DNA of 61,707 bases from DASQQQ01 sp036390995 (lineage in GTDB: Bacteria; Actinomycetota; UBA4738; HRBIN12), in contig DASWAT010000131.1 of assembly GCA_036390995.1 (NCBI GenBank), positions 1 through 61,707 of the forward strand. Reading direction: 5' to 3'. Below are positions 1 through 7,434 of this stretch, piece after piece (within the stretch, counting starts at the first letter, position 1; each line of letters starts with the position of its first letter). The position numbers and the translations under genes were made by a program. Below the pieces are notes generated by a model that saw nothing but the letters and a program-made list of their open reading frames with translations, did not search any database and had not been told where the DNA came from.

Positions 1-188
1 TCCCACGACGTGAAGACGTTGTGCCAGCCCGGATCGGGGAACGGATGCGCCGGCCACCCGGGCACGGACACCGGGCGAAGCGGCGTGAACAGACCGACGC
101 CGACCAGCCCGAGCGCGAACAGCCCGACCCGCACCCAGATGAAGACGGTCAGGCTGTACCGGATGCCGCGACGGGTCTGGGCTCTCAC
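1..188 (-). CDS. Membrane protein, N-terminal fragment, probably PIG-V-like mannosyltransferase
   Basis: Only the first 62 codons lie inside the window; the gene runs off the left edge. The GTG start overlaps the TGA of the preceding glycosyltransferase by 4 nt (GTGA), so the two are translationally coupled. The visible protein has a basic N-terminus, one hydrophobic helix (about residues 13-35), then a Pro-rich stretch (VPGWPAHPFPDPGW). In actinobacterial PIG-V-type membrane mannosyltransferases a similar segment precedes the first catalytic loop. That assignment is inferred from pattern and neighbour; the catalytic part is not visible. Confidence 0.5.
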   Translation of the reverse strand, partial: MRAQTRRGIRYSLTVFIWVRVGLFALGLVGVGLFTPLRPVSVPGWPAHPFPDPGWHNVFTSW

Positions 189-1429
189 GCCGCCAGTCCC
201 GCGGAGGTCGGCGCAGCGGTGACGTTGGCTGCCTCCCCGACGGGCTCGGAGCGTCGCAGGATCCACACCACGACGCACGCCACCAGGATCAGGTCACGAA
301 CGACGACCGCGATCTCGAACGCGTCGATGGGCCACCCATCGAACCCCGAGAGCCGCCCGAACCATGAGAAGCGCGTGAGGAAGACCGCGACGTCGGCGGT
401 CTGGAACGCGGCGAAGAGCCGGAGGTCCGGAAGGGCGAGGGCGAACCAGGGGAGCAGCCACAGCCCGTACTGGGGCGAGTACACCTTGTTCGTCAGCAGG
501 AACACGATGAGGAGCGGAAGGCCGAACGTCCACCGCGGGAAGTCCGGTTCGCGGCGCCGGCGGGCCAACCAGACGAGGACGCTCGATCCCACGAACAACA
601 GCGCCGACGCGGGGTTGATGATGCCGAGGCCGATCGTGCCGGGCTGGGAGCACCCGAGGTGGTCGGTGAACTGGTGGCACCCGATGAACCACAGGCTGTC
701 CCAATCCGCGGGCCGCAGGCCGTTGAAGCGGAAGAACTCCCACCAGCTCCGCGGAGCCGCCAGGATGAACGGCAGGTTGACCGCCAGCCAGGCACCCGCG
801 CCCGCCCACGCGAGGTGGATGCCGTCGTCGGGCCGGCGTTCGCGGAACCTCCCCAGCACGAACGGGACCAGCAACAGGCCGGGGTAGATCTTGGCGGCGG
901 CGCCGAGCCCCAAGAGGATCCCGGCCCAGACGTCCCGCCGGTTCAGGTAGGCAAGGATAGCGGCGGTCGCGAGGGCCACGGCGAGCAGGTCCCAGTTCAT
1001 GAAGCCGTAGACGAGGAACGTCGGCGCGAGGACGAAGTACAGCGCGCGCGCTCCAACGAGCAGGTACAGGCACACGGCGATCGCCGAGGCGGCGATCGCC
1101 AGTAGCAGCGCGTTCGCGTAGAAGAAGCCGGCGAAGCCGTCGGACATCCAGGCGGCCAGGCGCATCGCGTACATCGAGAGCACCGGGTACTCGTCGCACT
1201 CGGCCCGGCCGGGCGCGCACGCGCTCAGGTAGGGGAGCCGGTTGCCCGTGAGCTGCTCGGTCCCGAGGAGCGGCACGATGTCCGAATAGCAGTAGCGCCG
1301 GTACTGCCGCCCGTCGGCCCAGTCGCCGGAGGCGCACGGAGCCTTCACCGCCAGGCCCAGGGCCAGGGTCCCAGCCAGGCACGCCAGGACGAGCCCCAAC
1401 CCGATGGTGCGCTTCGCGACGACGGCCAC
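185..1429 (-). CDS. Polyprenyl-phosphate-sugar-dependent glycosyltransferase, GT87/DUF2029-like, multi-pass membrane protein
   Basis: A 414-aa protein with about ten hydrophobic helices spread over its whole length, typical of the GT-C fold glycosyltransferase 87 family (PimE-like mannosyltransferases). After the first helix comes a Cys/Asp-rich outer loop (about residues 32-80, with YCYSDI and YPVLSMY). The helix pair around AAAKIYPGLLLVP and the later LTNKVYSPQYGLWLLPW are family hallmarks. Members transfer a sugar from a lipid-phosphate donor to an envelope glycolipid or polysaccharide on the outer membrane face. The acceptor cannot be deduced here. The start is GTG, exactly 6 nt after a GATAAT -10 box, so the mRNA is probably leaderless. 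It is coupled to the next gene, another membrane glycosyltransferase-like protein. Confidence 0.75.
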   Translation of the reverse strand: MAVVAKRTIGLGLVLACLAGTLALGLAVKAPCASGDWADGRQYRRYCYSDIVPLLGTEQLTGNRLPYLSACAPGRAECDEYPVLSMYAMRLAAWMSDGFAGFFYANALLLAIAASAIAVCLYLLVGARALYFVLAPTFLVYGFMNWDLLAVALATAAILAYLNRRDVWAGILLGLGAAAKIYPGLLLVPFVLGRFRERRPDDGIHLAWAGAGAWLAVNLPFILAAPRSWWEFFRFNGLRPADWDSLWFIGCHQFTDHLGCSQPGTIGLGIINPASALLFVGSSVLVWLARRRREPDFPRWTFGLPLLIVFLLTNKVYSPQYGLWLLPWFALALPDLRLFAAFQTADVAVFLTRFSWFGRLSGFDGWPIDAFEIAVVVRDLILVACVVVWILRRSEPVGEAANVTAAPTSAGLAA

Positions 1430-1435
1430 GCGAGG

Positions 1436-1441
1436 ATTATC
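1436..1441 (-). promoter_or_regulatory. -10 box of a leaderless promoter
   Basis: GATAAT on the minus strand, 6 nt before the GTG start of the glycosyltransferase. Transcription would begin at or next to the start codon. No convincing -35 is seen. Confidence 0.5.
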
Positions 1442-1461
1442 CTCGGCGAACGCTCAGGTGA

Positions 1462-2433
1462 TCAGAAGTCGATGTCCGCGGGGCCCGACTCCGCGACTGC
1501 GGCGGTCGAACACGCGTTCCCGGAGGTGTCGGTCGCGCTGGCGCTCGGCATCCACTGCATCGTGGTTGTGGATGTGCTCGTCTTGATCGACGGCACCGAC
1601 CCGGCCAGGGTGATCACGACGCTGCTCCCCAACATCACCATCGAAGAGCTCTGGAACGTCTTGTTGTTGCCGTTGGCGTAGTTGGCGCCCAGGCAGACGG
1701 TTCCGAGGTTCACAGCCGTCGAGCTGTTCGCCAGGGTCACGAACAGGGAGTCGTTGGAGGGGCCGCACGCGTTGTTGCCGAACGTCACGTCCACGCTCGT
1801 CGAGGTCCCGTTCCATCCAGCCTTGATCGAGTTCGGCGACATCGCCTTCGAGTACGTGTAGATGATCGTGTCCCCGGCCTCCGGCTTGCCGTTGGCCGCG
1901 CCGCCGTTCGTGGTCTGGATGTCGACTCCGGCCGGTGGTGCAGCCGTGACCGCGACGGTGAAGCCGTTCTGTGTTGCGGTGTTCCCCGCTCCGTCTGTGA
2001 GGCTCAGGGAGTACGAGTACGTGCCGCTCGAGAGGCTCGAGCTCGAGGTGAGCGAGGCGCTCCGGAAGTTGTAGGTGGTCGCTCCCACCGTGTACGAGCC
2101 GGCGGAGAGCGGGGCCGCCGTCTGGCCGGGGGTGATGCTGCTCACGTCGGCTGTGACCGTGCTCACCCCGCTCGCGGGGTTGCCGGTATCTCCGGCGAGC
2201 GCATAGACGTAGTAGGTCTGGCCTGCCTGGATCTGCCCCACCGGGGTCCCAGCGGTCGGTGCGATCACCGAGGCGCTCGCGCTCGGCGGCGTCCAGTCCG
2301 GGGCGGTGGCGAGGGTGTTCGAGCCGTTGAAGGTGGTCGAGGAGAAGGCGGCGTACGTCGTGCCGCCGGCGAGCCCCAGGGTCAGGCCGAGCACGAGGAG
2401 GAGCGTCATGCGGCGAGGACGCTCACGCCGCAT
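1462..2433 (-). CDS. Secreted Ser/Thr-rich protein with SipW-type signal peptide
   Basis: A 323-aa protein. The N-terminus has two basic clusters, a hydrophobic core and the sequence TTYAAFSSTT, the signal-peptide/mature-start pattern of SipW-dependent TasA/camelysin proteins. The mature part is rich in Ser, Thr, Gly and Ala. Residues about 45-165 look like a bacterial Ig-like beta-sandwich (SYSLSLTDGAGN). Residues about 170-323 form a second domain that ends in Ser/Thr-rich strands and a two-Cys region (NNACGPSND, GNACST). It is the last gene of the locus. ATG 2433 overlaps the sipW end by 11 nt; a second in-frame ATG at 2409 would start just after the sipW stop and is possible. A structural or tip role on a cell-surface fibre is inference. 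Confidence 0.7.
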   Translation of the reverse strand: MRRERPRRMTLLLVLGLTLGLAGGTTYAAFSSTTFNGSNTLATAPDWTPPSASASVIAPTAGTPVGQIQAGQTYYVYALAGDTGNPASGVSTVTADVSSITPGQTAAPLSAGSYTVGATTYNFRSASLTSSSSLSSGTYSYSLSLTDGAGNTATQNGFTVAVTAAPPAGVDIQTTNGGAANGKPEAGDTIIYTYSKAMSPNSIKAGWNGTSTSVDVTFGNNACGPSNDSLFVTLANSSTAVNLGTVCLGANYANGNNKTFQSSSMVMLGSSVVITLAGSVPSIKTSTSTTTMQWMPSASATDTSGNACSTAAVAESGPADIDF

Positions 2434-2986
2434 CGGTCGCCTCCGCGGTCGTGGTCGGCTCCGGACGCCAGATCCGCCACAGCTCGTACCCGCCTAGCAG
2501 GAGCGCGGGGAGCACGACCAAGAGGAGACGTCCGAACGGGCCCCGGACGTGGAAGAGGACGTATCCGAGCTTCGGCACGCGGTACAGCACGACGCCGATC
2601 GAGCCGCCGCTCGCAACCGTCCATTCCTCGACGGAGGTGTTGGCGTCGCCCTTCGTCTCGAACGAGACCACGCCGTCGGCCACCGAGATCTTGCGGACGC
2701 GGTGCGTGATCAGGCGGCCCGGGTCGCTGGGCTCGCGGAAGGTCACCACATCGCCCACTCGCGCCTCGAGCGCCGACATCTGCTTCACCACGACGATGTC
2801 GCCGACCTGGATGGTCGGGGACATCGACCCGGACAGCACGGTCAGGCTCTTCAGGCCGAGGAGGAGCGGCAACGTCACCGCCATGCAGATCCCGAACGCC
2901 ACGCCGCCGACCGTCCACAGGGCCGCGCTCGCGATGCGCCTCCCGGTGAACCGGCGCCCGGCTGCGGCCACGGCGATCGCGCTCAC
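2423..2986 (-). CDS. sipW: Signal peptidase I, SipW/archaeal-ER type
   Basis: A 187-aa membrane serine peptidase that removes signal peptides. It has an N-terminal helix (about 20-48), the box LSGSMSPTIQVGD with nucleophile Ser54, and LITHRV with His95. The His replaces the general-base Lys of ordinary LepB enzymes, as in the SipW and archaeal/ER class. KGDAN supplies Asp114. A second helix (about 145-167) anchors the C-terminus. The GTG start is chosen because it overlaps the preceding TGA by 4 nt; a longer in-frame extension reads through the upstream gene and looks spurious. Three flanking genes encode proteins with SipW-type signal peptides, so those are the likely substrates, as with tapA-sipW-tasA in Bacillus. 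Confidence 0.85.
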   Translation of the reverse strand: MSAIAVAAAGRRFTGRRIASAALWTVGGVAFGICMAVTLPLLLGLKSLTVLSGSMSPTIQVGDIVVVKQMSALEARVGDVVTFREPSDPGRLITHRVRKISVADGVVSFETKGDANTSVEEWTVASGGSIGVVLYRVPKLGYVLFHVRGPFGRLLLVVLPALLLGGYELWRIWRPEPTTTAEATDAA

Positions 2987-3555
2987 AGGTTCCTCGCCTC
3001 CCAGCTGAAGGAGACCGTCGCCGTCCTGCCTTGCGCGGCGCTCGTGTTCTGCAGCGAGACCGTGAACCGGTAGGCACGTGACTGACCGGTGGTCCACGGG
3101 CTCAGCGGATCGATCAGGCCGGAGGTCCAGTCGGTCTTCGCCGCGAAGCCAGATAGGGTGGCGTCGAACAGCGTCTGGCTTGCCGAGAAGCCGGAGCAGT
3201 CCCCGAACCCGGTCGTCGTCGTCCCCACCTCGATCTTGAGGTTGATGTACTGCTCGACGCCGGTGCTCGAGACGGTGCCGTACAGATGCACCGCGGCGTC
3301 CAGCGATCCGTTGTAGGTAACGGTGATGCAGCTCGTTCGCGGGGCGTCGGTGGGGCGCATCCCCGACATGTTGAACATCAGCGAGCCGCTGTCGTTGTCG
3401 ACGAGATGCACGGTGCCCGCCGAGAAGCGGTTCCCGGTCCCGTCACCGTTGGACGTCCGGCTGAAGAACGCCGAGTACGTTCCGCCCGTCACGAAGGCGA
3501 TCAGCCCGACCACCAGGGCACCGGCCAGGAACGATCGGATGCGGGTCGCCATCAC
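2983..3555 (-). CDS. TasA/camelysin-like secreted protein (paralogue 2)
   Basis: A 190-aa protein with a single signal helix (about 6-26) followed by GGTYSAFFS and then NRFSAGTVHLVDND. This is the SipW-class signal and first strand shared by TasA, CalY and related biofilm-fibre proteins. It resembles the paralogue at 4145-4726 throughout: both have SCITVTY followed by an acidic/aromatic strand, FGDC or FGNC, and a C-terminal FSWEA or FTWEA ending. The two conserved Cys could form a disulphide in the exported protein. The start is GTG 3555 (4-nt overlap with the upstream gene) or ATG 3552. Its end overlaps sipW by 4 nt. Fibre-subunit function is inferred from family and locus. Confidence 0.75.
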   Translation of the reverse strand: MMATRIRSFLAGALVVGLIAFVTGGTYSAFFSRTSNGDGTGNRFSAGTVHLVDNDSGSLMFNMSGMRPTDAPRTSCITVTYNGSLDAAVHLYGTVSSTGVEQYINLKIEVGTTTTGFGDCSGFSASQTLFDATLSGFAAKTDWTSGLIDPLSPWTTGQSRAYRFTVSLQNTSAAQGRTATVSFSWEARNL

Positions 3556-4070
3556 GGCTGGCTCACCTTCGGGTCGAACGTCAGGTTCACCTGCTCGATG
3601 CGGCCTTCGTATCCGCCGCCCGCAGATGTGGGGATCCAGGTCCGAACGTCGACCGTCTCGGTCTGCGAGGGCGCGATGGCGAATCGTTGGATCGAGCCGT
3701 CGCGTAGCTCGCCGATCGGGCCCTGGAAGATCCGCGTGCCGCCGGCGGTCACCTCGATCCAGAGGAGCCGGTCGAGATCTGCGATCGAGGGCTGGGCGTC
3801 GACCGCCACACCCAGGCGCGATCCGCTGATGTTCCGGACCTCGACCGAGCCCTCCCCGGACGCTCCGGGCTGCAGGCCGCTGGCGGTGATCAGCGGCGTG
3901 GTATCCGACAGGTGGAGCTCTCCCGTCTGGAGGAAGCCGATCACGACATCAGCCCCCAGCCGCCCCGTCCCTCGTGGCAGCCTCCACCCGAACACCGCGG
4001 TGACTGCGAGGGTGACCCCGAGAACGAATCCGATCCCCCGGGCCCATCCGGCACCTCGCTCTGCGTTCAT
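3552..4070 (-). CDS. Exported TasA-related accessory protein, N-terminally anchored
   Basis: A 172-aa protein with one N-terminal hydrophobic segment (about 11-30), then a short linker and a beta-rich domain. The segment GELHLSDTTPLI followed by LQPGASGEGSVEVRN matches the first strands and the PG-turn of TasA/camelysin domains. However, the AF-S-T signal-peptide motif and the two Cys of its neighbours are missing. It may be an anchoring or assembly partner (the TapA position in Bacillus) rather than a fibre subunit. ATG 4070 is preceded by a strong GGGGGAGAGG ribosome-binding site. A longer upstream reading in this frame runs antiparallel through paralogue 1 and was discarded. It overlaps the next gene by 4 nt. 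Confidence 0.6.
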   Translation of the reverse strand: MNAERGAGWARGIGFVLGVTLAVTAVFGWRLPRGTGRLGADVVIGFLQTGELHLSDTTPLITASGLQPGASGEGSVEVRNISGSRLGVAVDAQPSIADLDRLLWIEVTAGGTRIFQGPIGELRDGSIQRFAIAPSQTETVDVRTWIPTSAGGGYEGRIEQVNLTFDPKVSQP

Positions 4071-4144
4071 GCCTCTCCCCCTCGTGTGAGGTGGGGCCGC
4101 CGAGGGGGAGGCGGCCCCGTCCTCACTCTTGAAGCGCGGCGTCG

Positions 4145-4726
4145 TCAGACGTTCTGCGCCTCCCACGTGAACGAGAAGTTGTTCGCCGCCAGCGGTGAAG
4201 CCCCTCCGTTCGCGTTGTTGTCGTTCGCGAGCGTGACCGTGAGGCGGTAGTCGACGCTCTTGTTGAGCGTCCAGGTGCCTCCCGTCGCGGTGGCCCCGCT
4301 GTACAAGGTGGGGAAGCTGGCCATGGCGACATCGTTGTAGACGGTCGACGAGGCCGTGAAGCCGGTGCAGTTGCCGAACCCCGCGGCACCGGTACCCTCC
4401 TCGACCTTGATGGTGAGGTAGGGGGCGAGCGCCCCGCCGAATCCGGAACCGTACAGCTTCACCGTCGCCGGCAGACTCCCCAGGTAGGTCACCGTGATGC
4501 ACGACGAGTACGAGCCAGGCGTCGCGTTCGAGACGTTGAACATCGCGGAATTGGCGTCGTTGTCGGTGAGGTACACGGTCCCCGCGGCGAACGAGTTGCC
4601 GCTGTTCGACGTGGTACTGGAGAACGCCGAGAACGTGCCGATCCCGGCCAGGCTTCCGACGACACCGACGACGAGCAGCGTGAGCAGCAGCTTGCGGCCC
4701 CGCTTCTCCCGGTCCCTCTCTGCCAT
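4145..4726 (-). CDS. TasA/camelysin-like secreted protein (paralogue 1), first gene of the sipW locus
   Basis: A 193-aa protein with a basic N-terminus (MAERDREKRGRK), a hydrophobic core (about 13-30), then GTFSAFSSTTSNSGNSFAAG. This is the diagnostic signal-peptide/mature junction of SipW-processed proteins. The mature beta-sandwich has YLTDND, ATPGSYSSCITVTY and GFGNCTGF and ends in FSFTWEAQNV. It parallels the gene at 2983-3555 strand for strand, including two Cys. The start has a ribosome-binding site (GGATCGGAG). The gene opens a five-gene run on the minus strand, preceded by a 173-bp gap holding a palindromic site at 4821-4836 and then a NarL-type regulator gene. A major fibre-subunit role is inferred by analogy with TasA. 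Confidence 0.75.
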   Translation of the reverse strand: MAERDREKRGRKLLLTLLVVGVVGSLAGIGTFSAFSSTTSNSGNSFAAGTVYLTDNDANSAMFNVSNATPGSYSSCITVTYLGSLPATVKLYGSGFGGALAPYLTIKVEEGTGAAGFGNCTGFTASSTVYNDVAMASFPTLYSGATATGGTWTLNKSVDYRLTVTLANDNNANGGASPLAANNFSFTWEAQNV

Positions 4727-4820
4727 CTCCGATCCCCCTTCTTGGGTCTTCCGATGAGGTCACCCAGAGCTTCGGCAGGAGGGCCGATGCGGACGATTCC
4801 CGGCGGAGGGGAAATGCGGG

Positions 4821-4836
4821 TACCCGGGCCTGGGTA
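4821..4836. promoter_or_regulatory. Palindromic operator candidate, NarL-like 7-2-7 layout
   Basis: TACCCGGGCCTGGGTA, flanked by G and C to give 7-bp arms GGTACCC/GGGTACC around 6 nt. The layout resembles the TACyyyT-n2-AnnrGTA inverted heptamers bound by NarL-family regulators. It lies in the gap between a NarL-family regulator gene and the sipW/TasA-like locus. A near-identical site is at 44585-44600. The regulator is unproven. Confidence 0.4.
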
Positions 4837-4899
4837 CCGATGTCACCCCTCTGGGGCCTAGCCCGGATGGGTCATCCGCGGGACGCGGTGATCCGGGCG

Positions 4900-5577
4900 T
4901 CAGACGGAGATGGCGCCGTGCTTCACGGCGAACGCCACGGCCTCGAGCTTGGAGTGGACACCGAGCTTGGCCAGCAGGTTGCGGACGTGCGTCTGCACGG
5001 TCTGAGGGCTGATGAACAGCTTCTGAGCGATGCCCTCGTTCCGCATGCCCTCTGCGAGGAGCTGGAGCACCTCACGCTCGCGCTCGGTGAGCTCGTCGAA
5101 GAGGGCCATGGCGTCCCGCTGGGCTTCCCGCTCCTTGGAAACCTGATGGAGCAGCCGGGTCAGGGTCGCGGGGTCGATCAAGACCTCGCCCTCTGCGGCC
5201 GACTTCGCAGCGGCGAGGACCTCGTCGGCGGCCTCGTCCTTGCCGAGGAAGCCCGACGCCCCCGCCTCCACGGCCTCGACGAGGAGGCGATCCTCGTGAT
5301 GGGCGGTCATGATCACGACCTTCGTCGCGGGGGAGACCTCCTTGATCCTCCGAGTGGCCTCGATGCCGTTCATGCTGCCCTTGAAGACCACGTCCATGAG
5401 GACGACGTCGGGCCGGTGCTCGCGGACCAGCTCGACGGCCTGATCGGGCGCGTGCACGGGCGACGCCACCATGCGAAGCGACGTATCACGCTCCACGACC
5501 ATGGCGAGCGCGTCCGTGAGCACCTTGTGGTCGTCGCAGATCAGCAGTGTGATCGGGTCGATCGCGTGCTCGGACAC
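4900..5577 (-). CDS. NarL/LuxR-family response regulator
   Basis: 225 aa. The receiver domain (about 8-130) has the acid pair CDDH, phospho-acceptor Asp62 in VVLMDVVF, and the switch Thr and Lys in IMTAHH and FLGKDEA. The C-terminal LuxR-type HTH (about 155-220) has ELTEREREVLQLLAEG and ISPQTVQTHVRNLLAKLGV. Phosphorylation by the kinase encoded 6 nt upstream would allow DNA binding. The two genes form an operon that points toward the sipW/TasA-like locus. Its own locus is therefore the best candidate target, though this is inference. Pairing of a NarL-type regulator with a HisKA-type rather than HisKA_3 kinase is less common. Confidence 0.92.
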   Translation of the reverse strand: MSEHAIDPITLLICDDHKVLTDALAMVVERDTSLRMVASPVHAPDQAVELVREHRPDVVLMDVVFKGSMNGIEATRRIKEVSPATKVVIMTAHHEDRLLVEAVEAGASGFLGKDEAADEVLAAAKSAAEGEVLIDPATLTRLLHQVSKEREAQRDAMALFDELTEREREVLQLLAEGMRNEGIAQKLFISPQTVQTHVRNLLAKLGVHSKLEAVAFAVKHGAISV

Positions 5578-5583
5578 CCCTCG

Positions 5584-6381
5584 TTACCCCCCAGCGGGCA
5601 AAGTGACCCGCAGCATCGTACCGCTGTCCTCCTCGTCCTCGATATCGATGCGCCCACCGTGTGCCTTGAGGTGTTCCCTGCAGATGAACAGCCCCAGGCC
5701 GGCCCCCGGGGTCTCCTCGTACCCCGCCGGGCGCCAGCTGGCGTACTTCTCGAAGACCGCTTCCCGTTGCTCCGGAGGGATCCCCGGGCCTCGATCCACC
5801 ACGTCCACGACGACGTCCCCGTCCCCGGACCGGTGGGCTCGGACCTCGATGGGTGCGTCCGGCGGCGAGTACTTCGCCGCGTTCTCGATGAGATGGCCGA
5901 GGACCTCGGTGAGACGCGCCCGATCGATGTCGGCCACCAGTTCCTGTTCGGCCCTCACCACCATGGCGTGCTGGCCCACACGGGCCCGCCAGGCGACCTC
6001 CTCGACGAGCCCTCCGACGTCGTCCGCACGAAGGTCGTAGCGGATCACCCCCGCATCGATCTTGAGCGCCGTTGAGGTGGCCTCGGCGATCGATTGAAGC
6101 CTGCCCGCCTCGGAATCGATCAGCTGGAAGAACTCCTTGCGTTCGTCGTCGCTCATCGAGCCGTACAGGCGGGCGCCGGTGGCCGCAAGGCCCTTCACCG
6201 ACATGATGGGGTTCTTCAGCTCGTGCGCGATCTTCGATAGCAGCTGGGCGCGTCCCTCGACGCCCTCGAGGTCCTCGGCGGCCGAGCCGGACCGTCTGCG
6301 CCGAGCGGCGAACGCCCACCCGGCCGACGCGAGGGCGATGCCGGCCGCGCAGCCCAGCAGGAACGCGAGGGTCTGGTTCAC
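5584..6381 (-). CDS. Sensor histidine kinase (HisKA/HATPase), minimal membrane-anchored form
   Basis: 265 aa. One N-terminal helix (about 5-27) is followed by a basic stop (RRRR), the HisKA dimerisation helix with phospho-acceptor His53 in KIAHELKNPIMSVKG, and a HATPase domain. The HATPase has N-box HLIENAAKYS, G1 DRGPGIPPE, F-box VFEKYASW and G2 GAGLGLFICREH. There is no extracytoplasmic or PAS/GAF input domain, so the signal is sensed in or near the membrane or through a partner. The GTG start lies 8 nt after a TAGACT -10 box, suggesting a leaderless transcript. The response regulator follows after 6 nt. Confidence 0.9.
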   Translation of the reverse strand: MNQTLAFLLGCAAGIALASAGWAFAARRRRSGSAAEDLEGVEGRAQLLSKIAHELKNPIMSVKGLAATGARLYGSMSDDERKEFFQLIDSEAGRLQSIAEATSTALKIDAGVIRYDLRADDVGGLVEEVAWRARVGQHAMVVRAEQELVADIDRARLTEVLGHLIENAAKYSPPDAPIEVRAHRSGDGDVVVDVVDRGPGIPPEQREAVFEKYASWRPAGYEETPGAGLGLFICREHLKAHGGRIDIEDEEDSGTMLRVTLPAGG

Positions 6382-6389
6382 CGCCTCGA

Positions 6390-6395
6390 AGTCTA
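6390..6395 (-). promoter_or_regulatory. -10 box of leaderless kinase promoter
   Basis: TAGACT on the minus strand, 8 nt before the GTG start of the histidine kinase. No clear -35 is visible. Confidence 0.45.
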
Positions 6396-6461
6396 TGGCG
6401 TCGGGTGCCCCGCAACCCGCTGCGGACCCGGCTGCGGATCCGGGGCCCGGCCGGTCGGACG

Positions 6462-7247
6462 CTAGCGATAGGAGTGCGCTTCGTCAGGGAACGCGCCGGT
6501 CGCCACGTCGTCGGCGAAGGCTCGGGCGGCTCGCCCGATCTCCTCGCGGAGGCTGGTGTACGCCTTGACGAACTTGGGGACCCGCTCGTTCAAGCCGAGC
6601 ATGTCGTTCACGACGAGGACCTGTGCGTCGCAGTGGGGTCCGGCCCCGATGCCGATCGTGGGAACGGACGTCTCGTCGGTGATGGCCTGGCCGACATCCG
6701 CGGGCAGCCCTTCAAGCACGATCGAGAACGCGCCCGCCTTCCCCAGCGAGGTTGCCTGCTCCCGGAGCCGCAGCGACGCGTCCTCCGTGCGCCCCTGGAC
6801 TCGGTACCCGCCCATCGCGTGGACGAACTGGGGAGTGAGCCCGATGTGCCCCATGACGGGGATCCCCAGGTCGGTCAACCGGTGGGTGAGTTCCACCTGC
6901 GCGCCCTCGATCTTGACGGCGTGGGCTCCTGCCTTCAGGAACAGGCCGGCGTTCCGGATGCCCTCCTCGATCGAGGGTTGGTAGGACATGAAGGGCATGT
7001 CGCCCACCACCATGGCGTTCGCGACGCCCCGGGCGACCGCCCGGGTGTGATGGAGCATCTCCTCCATGGTCACCGGCAGCGTGGTGGTGTACCCCAGGAC
7101 GTTGTTGCCCACGGAGTCGCCGACCAGGAGCACCGGGATCCCGGCCTCGTCGAGGATCCGCGCGGTGGGGAAGTCGTAGGCCGTGAGCATCGCCCACCGC
7201 TTGCCCTCGGCCTTCCACGCACGCAGATCGTGGACGGTCACGGTCAT
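6462..7247 (-). CDS. panB: 3-methyl-2-oxobutanoate hydroxymethyltransferase (ketopantoate hydroxymethyltransferase)
   Basis: 261 aa, the normal length. It transfers a hydroxymethyl group from 5,10-methylenetetrahydrofolate to 2-oxoisovalerate, the first committed step to pantothenate and CoA, in the cytosol. Family signatures read in order: LTAYDFPTARILDEAG, LLVGDSVGNNVLGY, PVTMEEMLHHTRAV, VVGDMPFMSY, AVKIEGA, VMGHIGLTPQ, FSIVLEGLP and TIGIGAGPHCDAQVLV, including the metal-binding Asp and Glu residues. It reads away from rpsF. A GGAGG site precedes ATG 7247 and a TACACT -10 lies 41 nt upstream, so this gene, unlike many here, has a leader. Confidence 0.97.
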   Translation of the reverse strand: MTVTVHDLRAWKAEGKRWAMLTAYDFPTARILDEAGIPVLLVGDSVGNNVLGYTTTLPVTMEEMLHHTRAVARGVANAMVVGDMPFMSYQPSIEEGIRNAGLFLKAGAHAVKIEGAQVELTHRLTDLGIPVMGHIGLTPQFVHAMGGYRVQGRTEDASLRLREQATSLGKAGAFSIVLEGLPADVGQAITDETSVPTIGIGAGPHCDAQVLVVNDMLGLNERVPKFVKAYTSLREEIGRAARAFADDVATGAFPDEAHSYR

Positions 7248-7288
7248 CGCTCGCGCCTCCTTCCGTTCGAGTGCACGGCTGTCCGCGC

Positions 7289-7294
7289 AGTGTA
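7289..7294 (-). promoter_or_regulatory. -10 box of panB promoter
   Basis: TACACT on the minus strand, 41 nt upstream of the panB ATG. A GGAGG ribosome-binding site lies in between, giving a conventional leadered mRNA. Confidence 0.4.
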
Positions 7295-7368
7295 GCGTCC
7301 AGCAGCGCGCGTGTGCTCCCCGCGTCTGAGCGTGTCAGTCCCCCGTGCTAGCGTCCATCTGCAGCCGG

Positions 7369-7374
7369 TACACT
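7369..7374 (+). promoter_or_regulatory. -10 box of the rpsF operon promoter
   Basis: TACACT about 60 nt before the rpsF start. The leader contains a small CCCC/GGGG hairpin near 7395-7410 and the AGGAGG site. A second TAGCGT at 7349-7354 is an alternative. Confidence 0.4.
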
Positions 7375-7421
7375 CTGGAGGTCCCACTCCTGCTCCCCTT
7401 CGTGGGGGCCGTCCAGACCAG

Positions 7422-7427
7422 AGGAGG
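7422..7427 (+). promoter_or_regulatory. Ribosome-binding site that fixes the rpsF start at CTG
   Basis: A perfect AGGAGG 7 nt before the CTG at 7435. No ATG, GTG or TTG lies at a usable distance in the rpsF frame. This site is the main reason to call a CTG start. Confidence 0.75.
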
Positions 7428-7434
7428 TGGAGAG

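Noticed and set aside
7375..7434. S6:S18-type regulatory leader before rpsF
   Set aside because: A small CCCC/GGGG hairpin is present, but I cannot show the conserved CCG bulge and pairing needed to call the motif.
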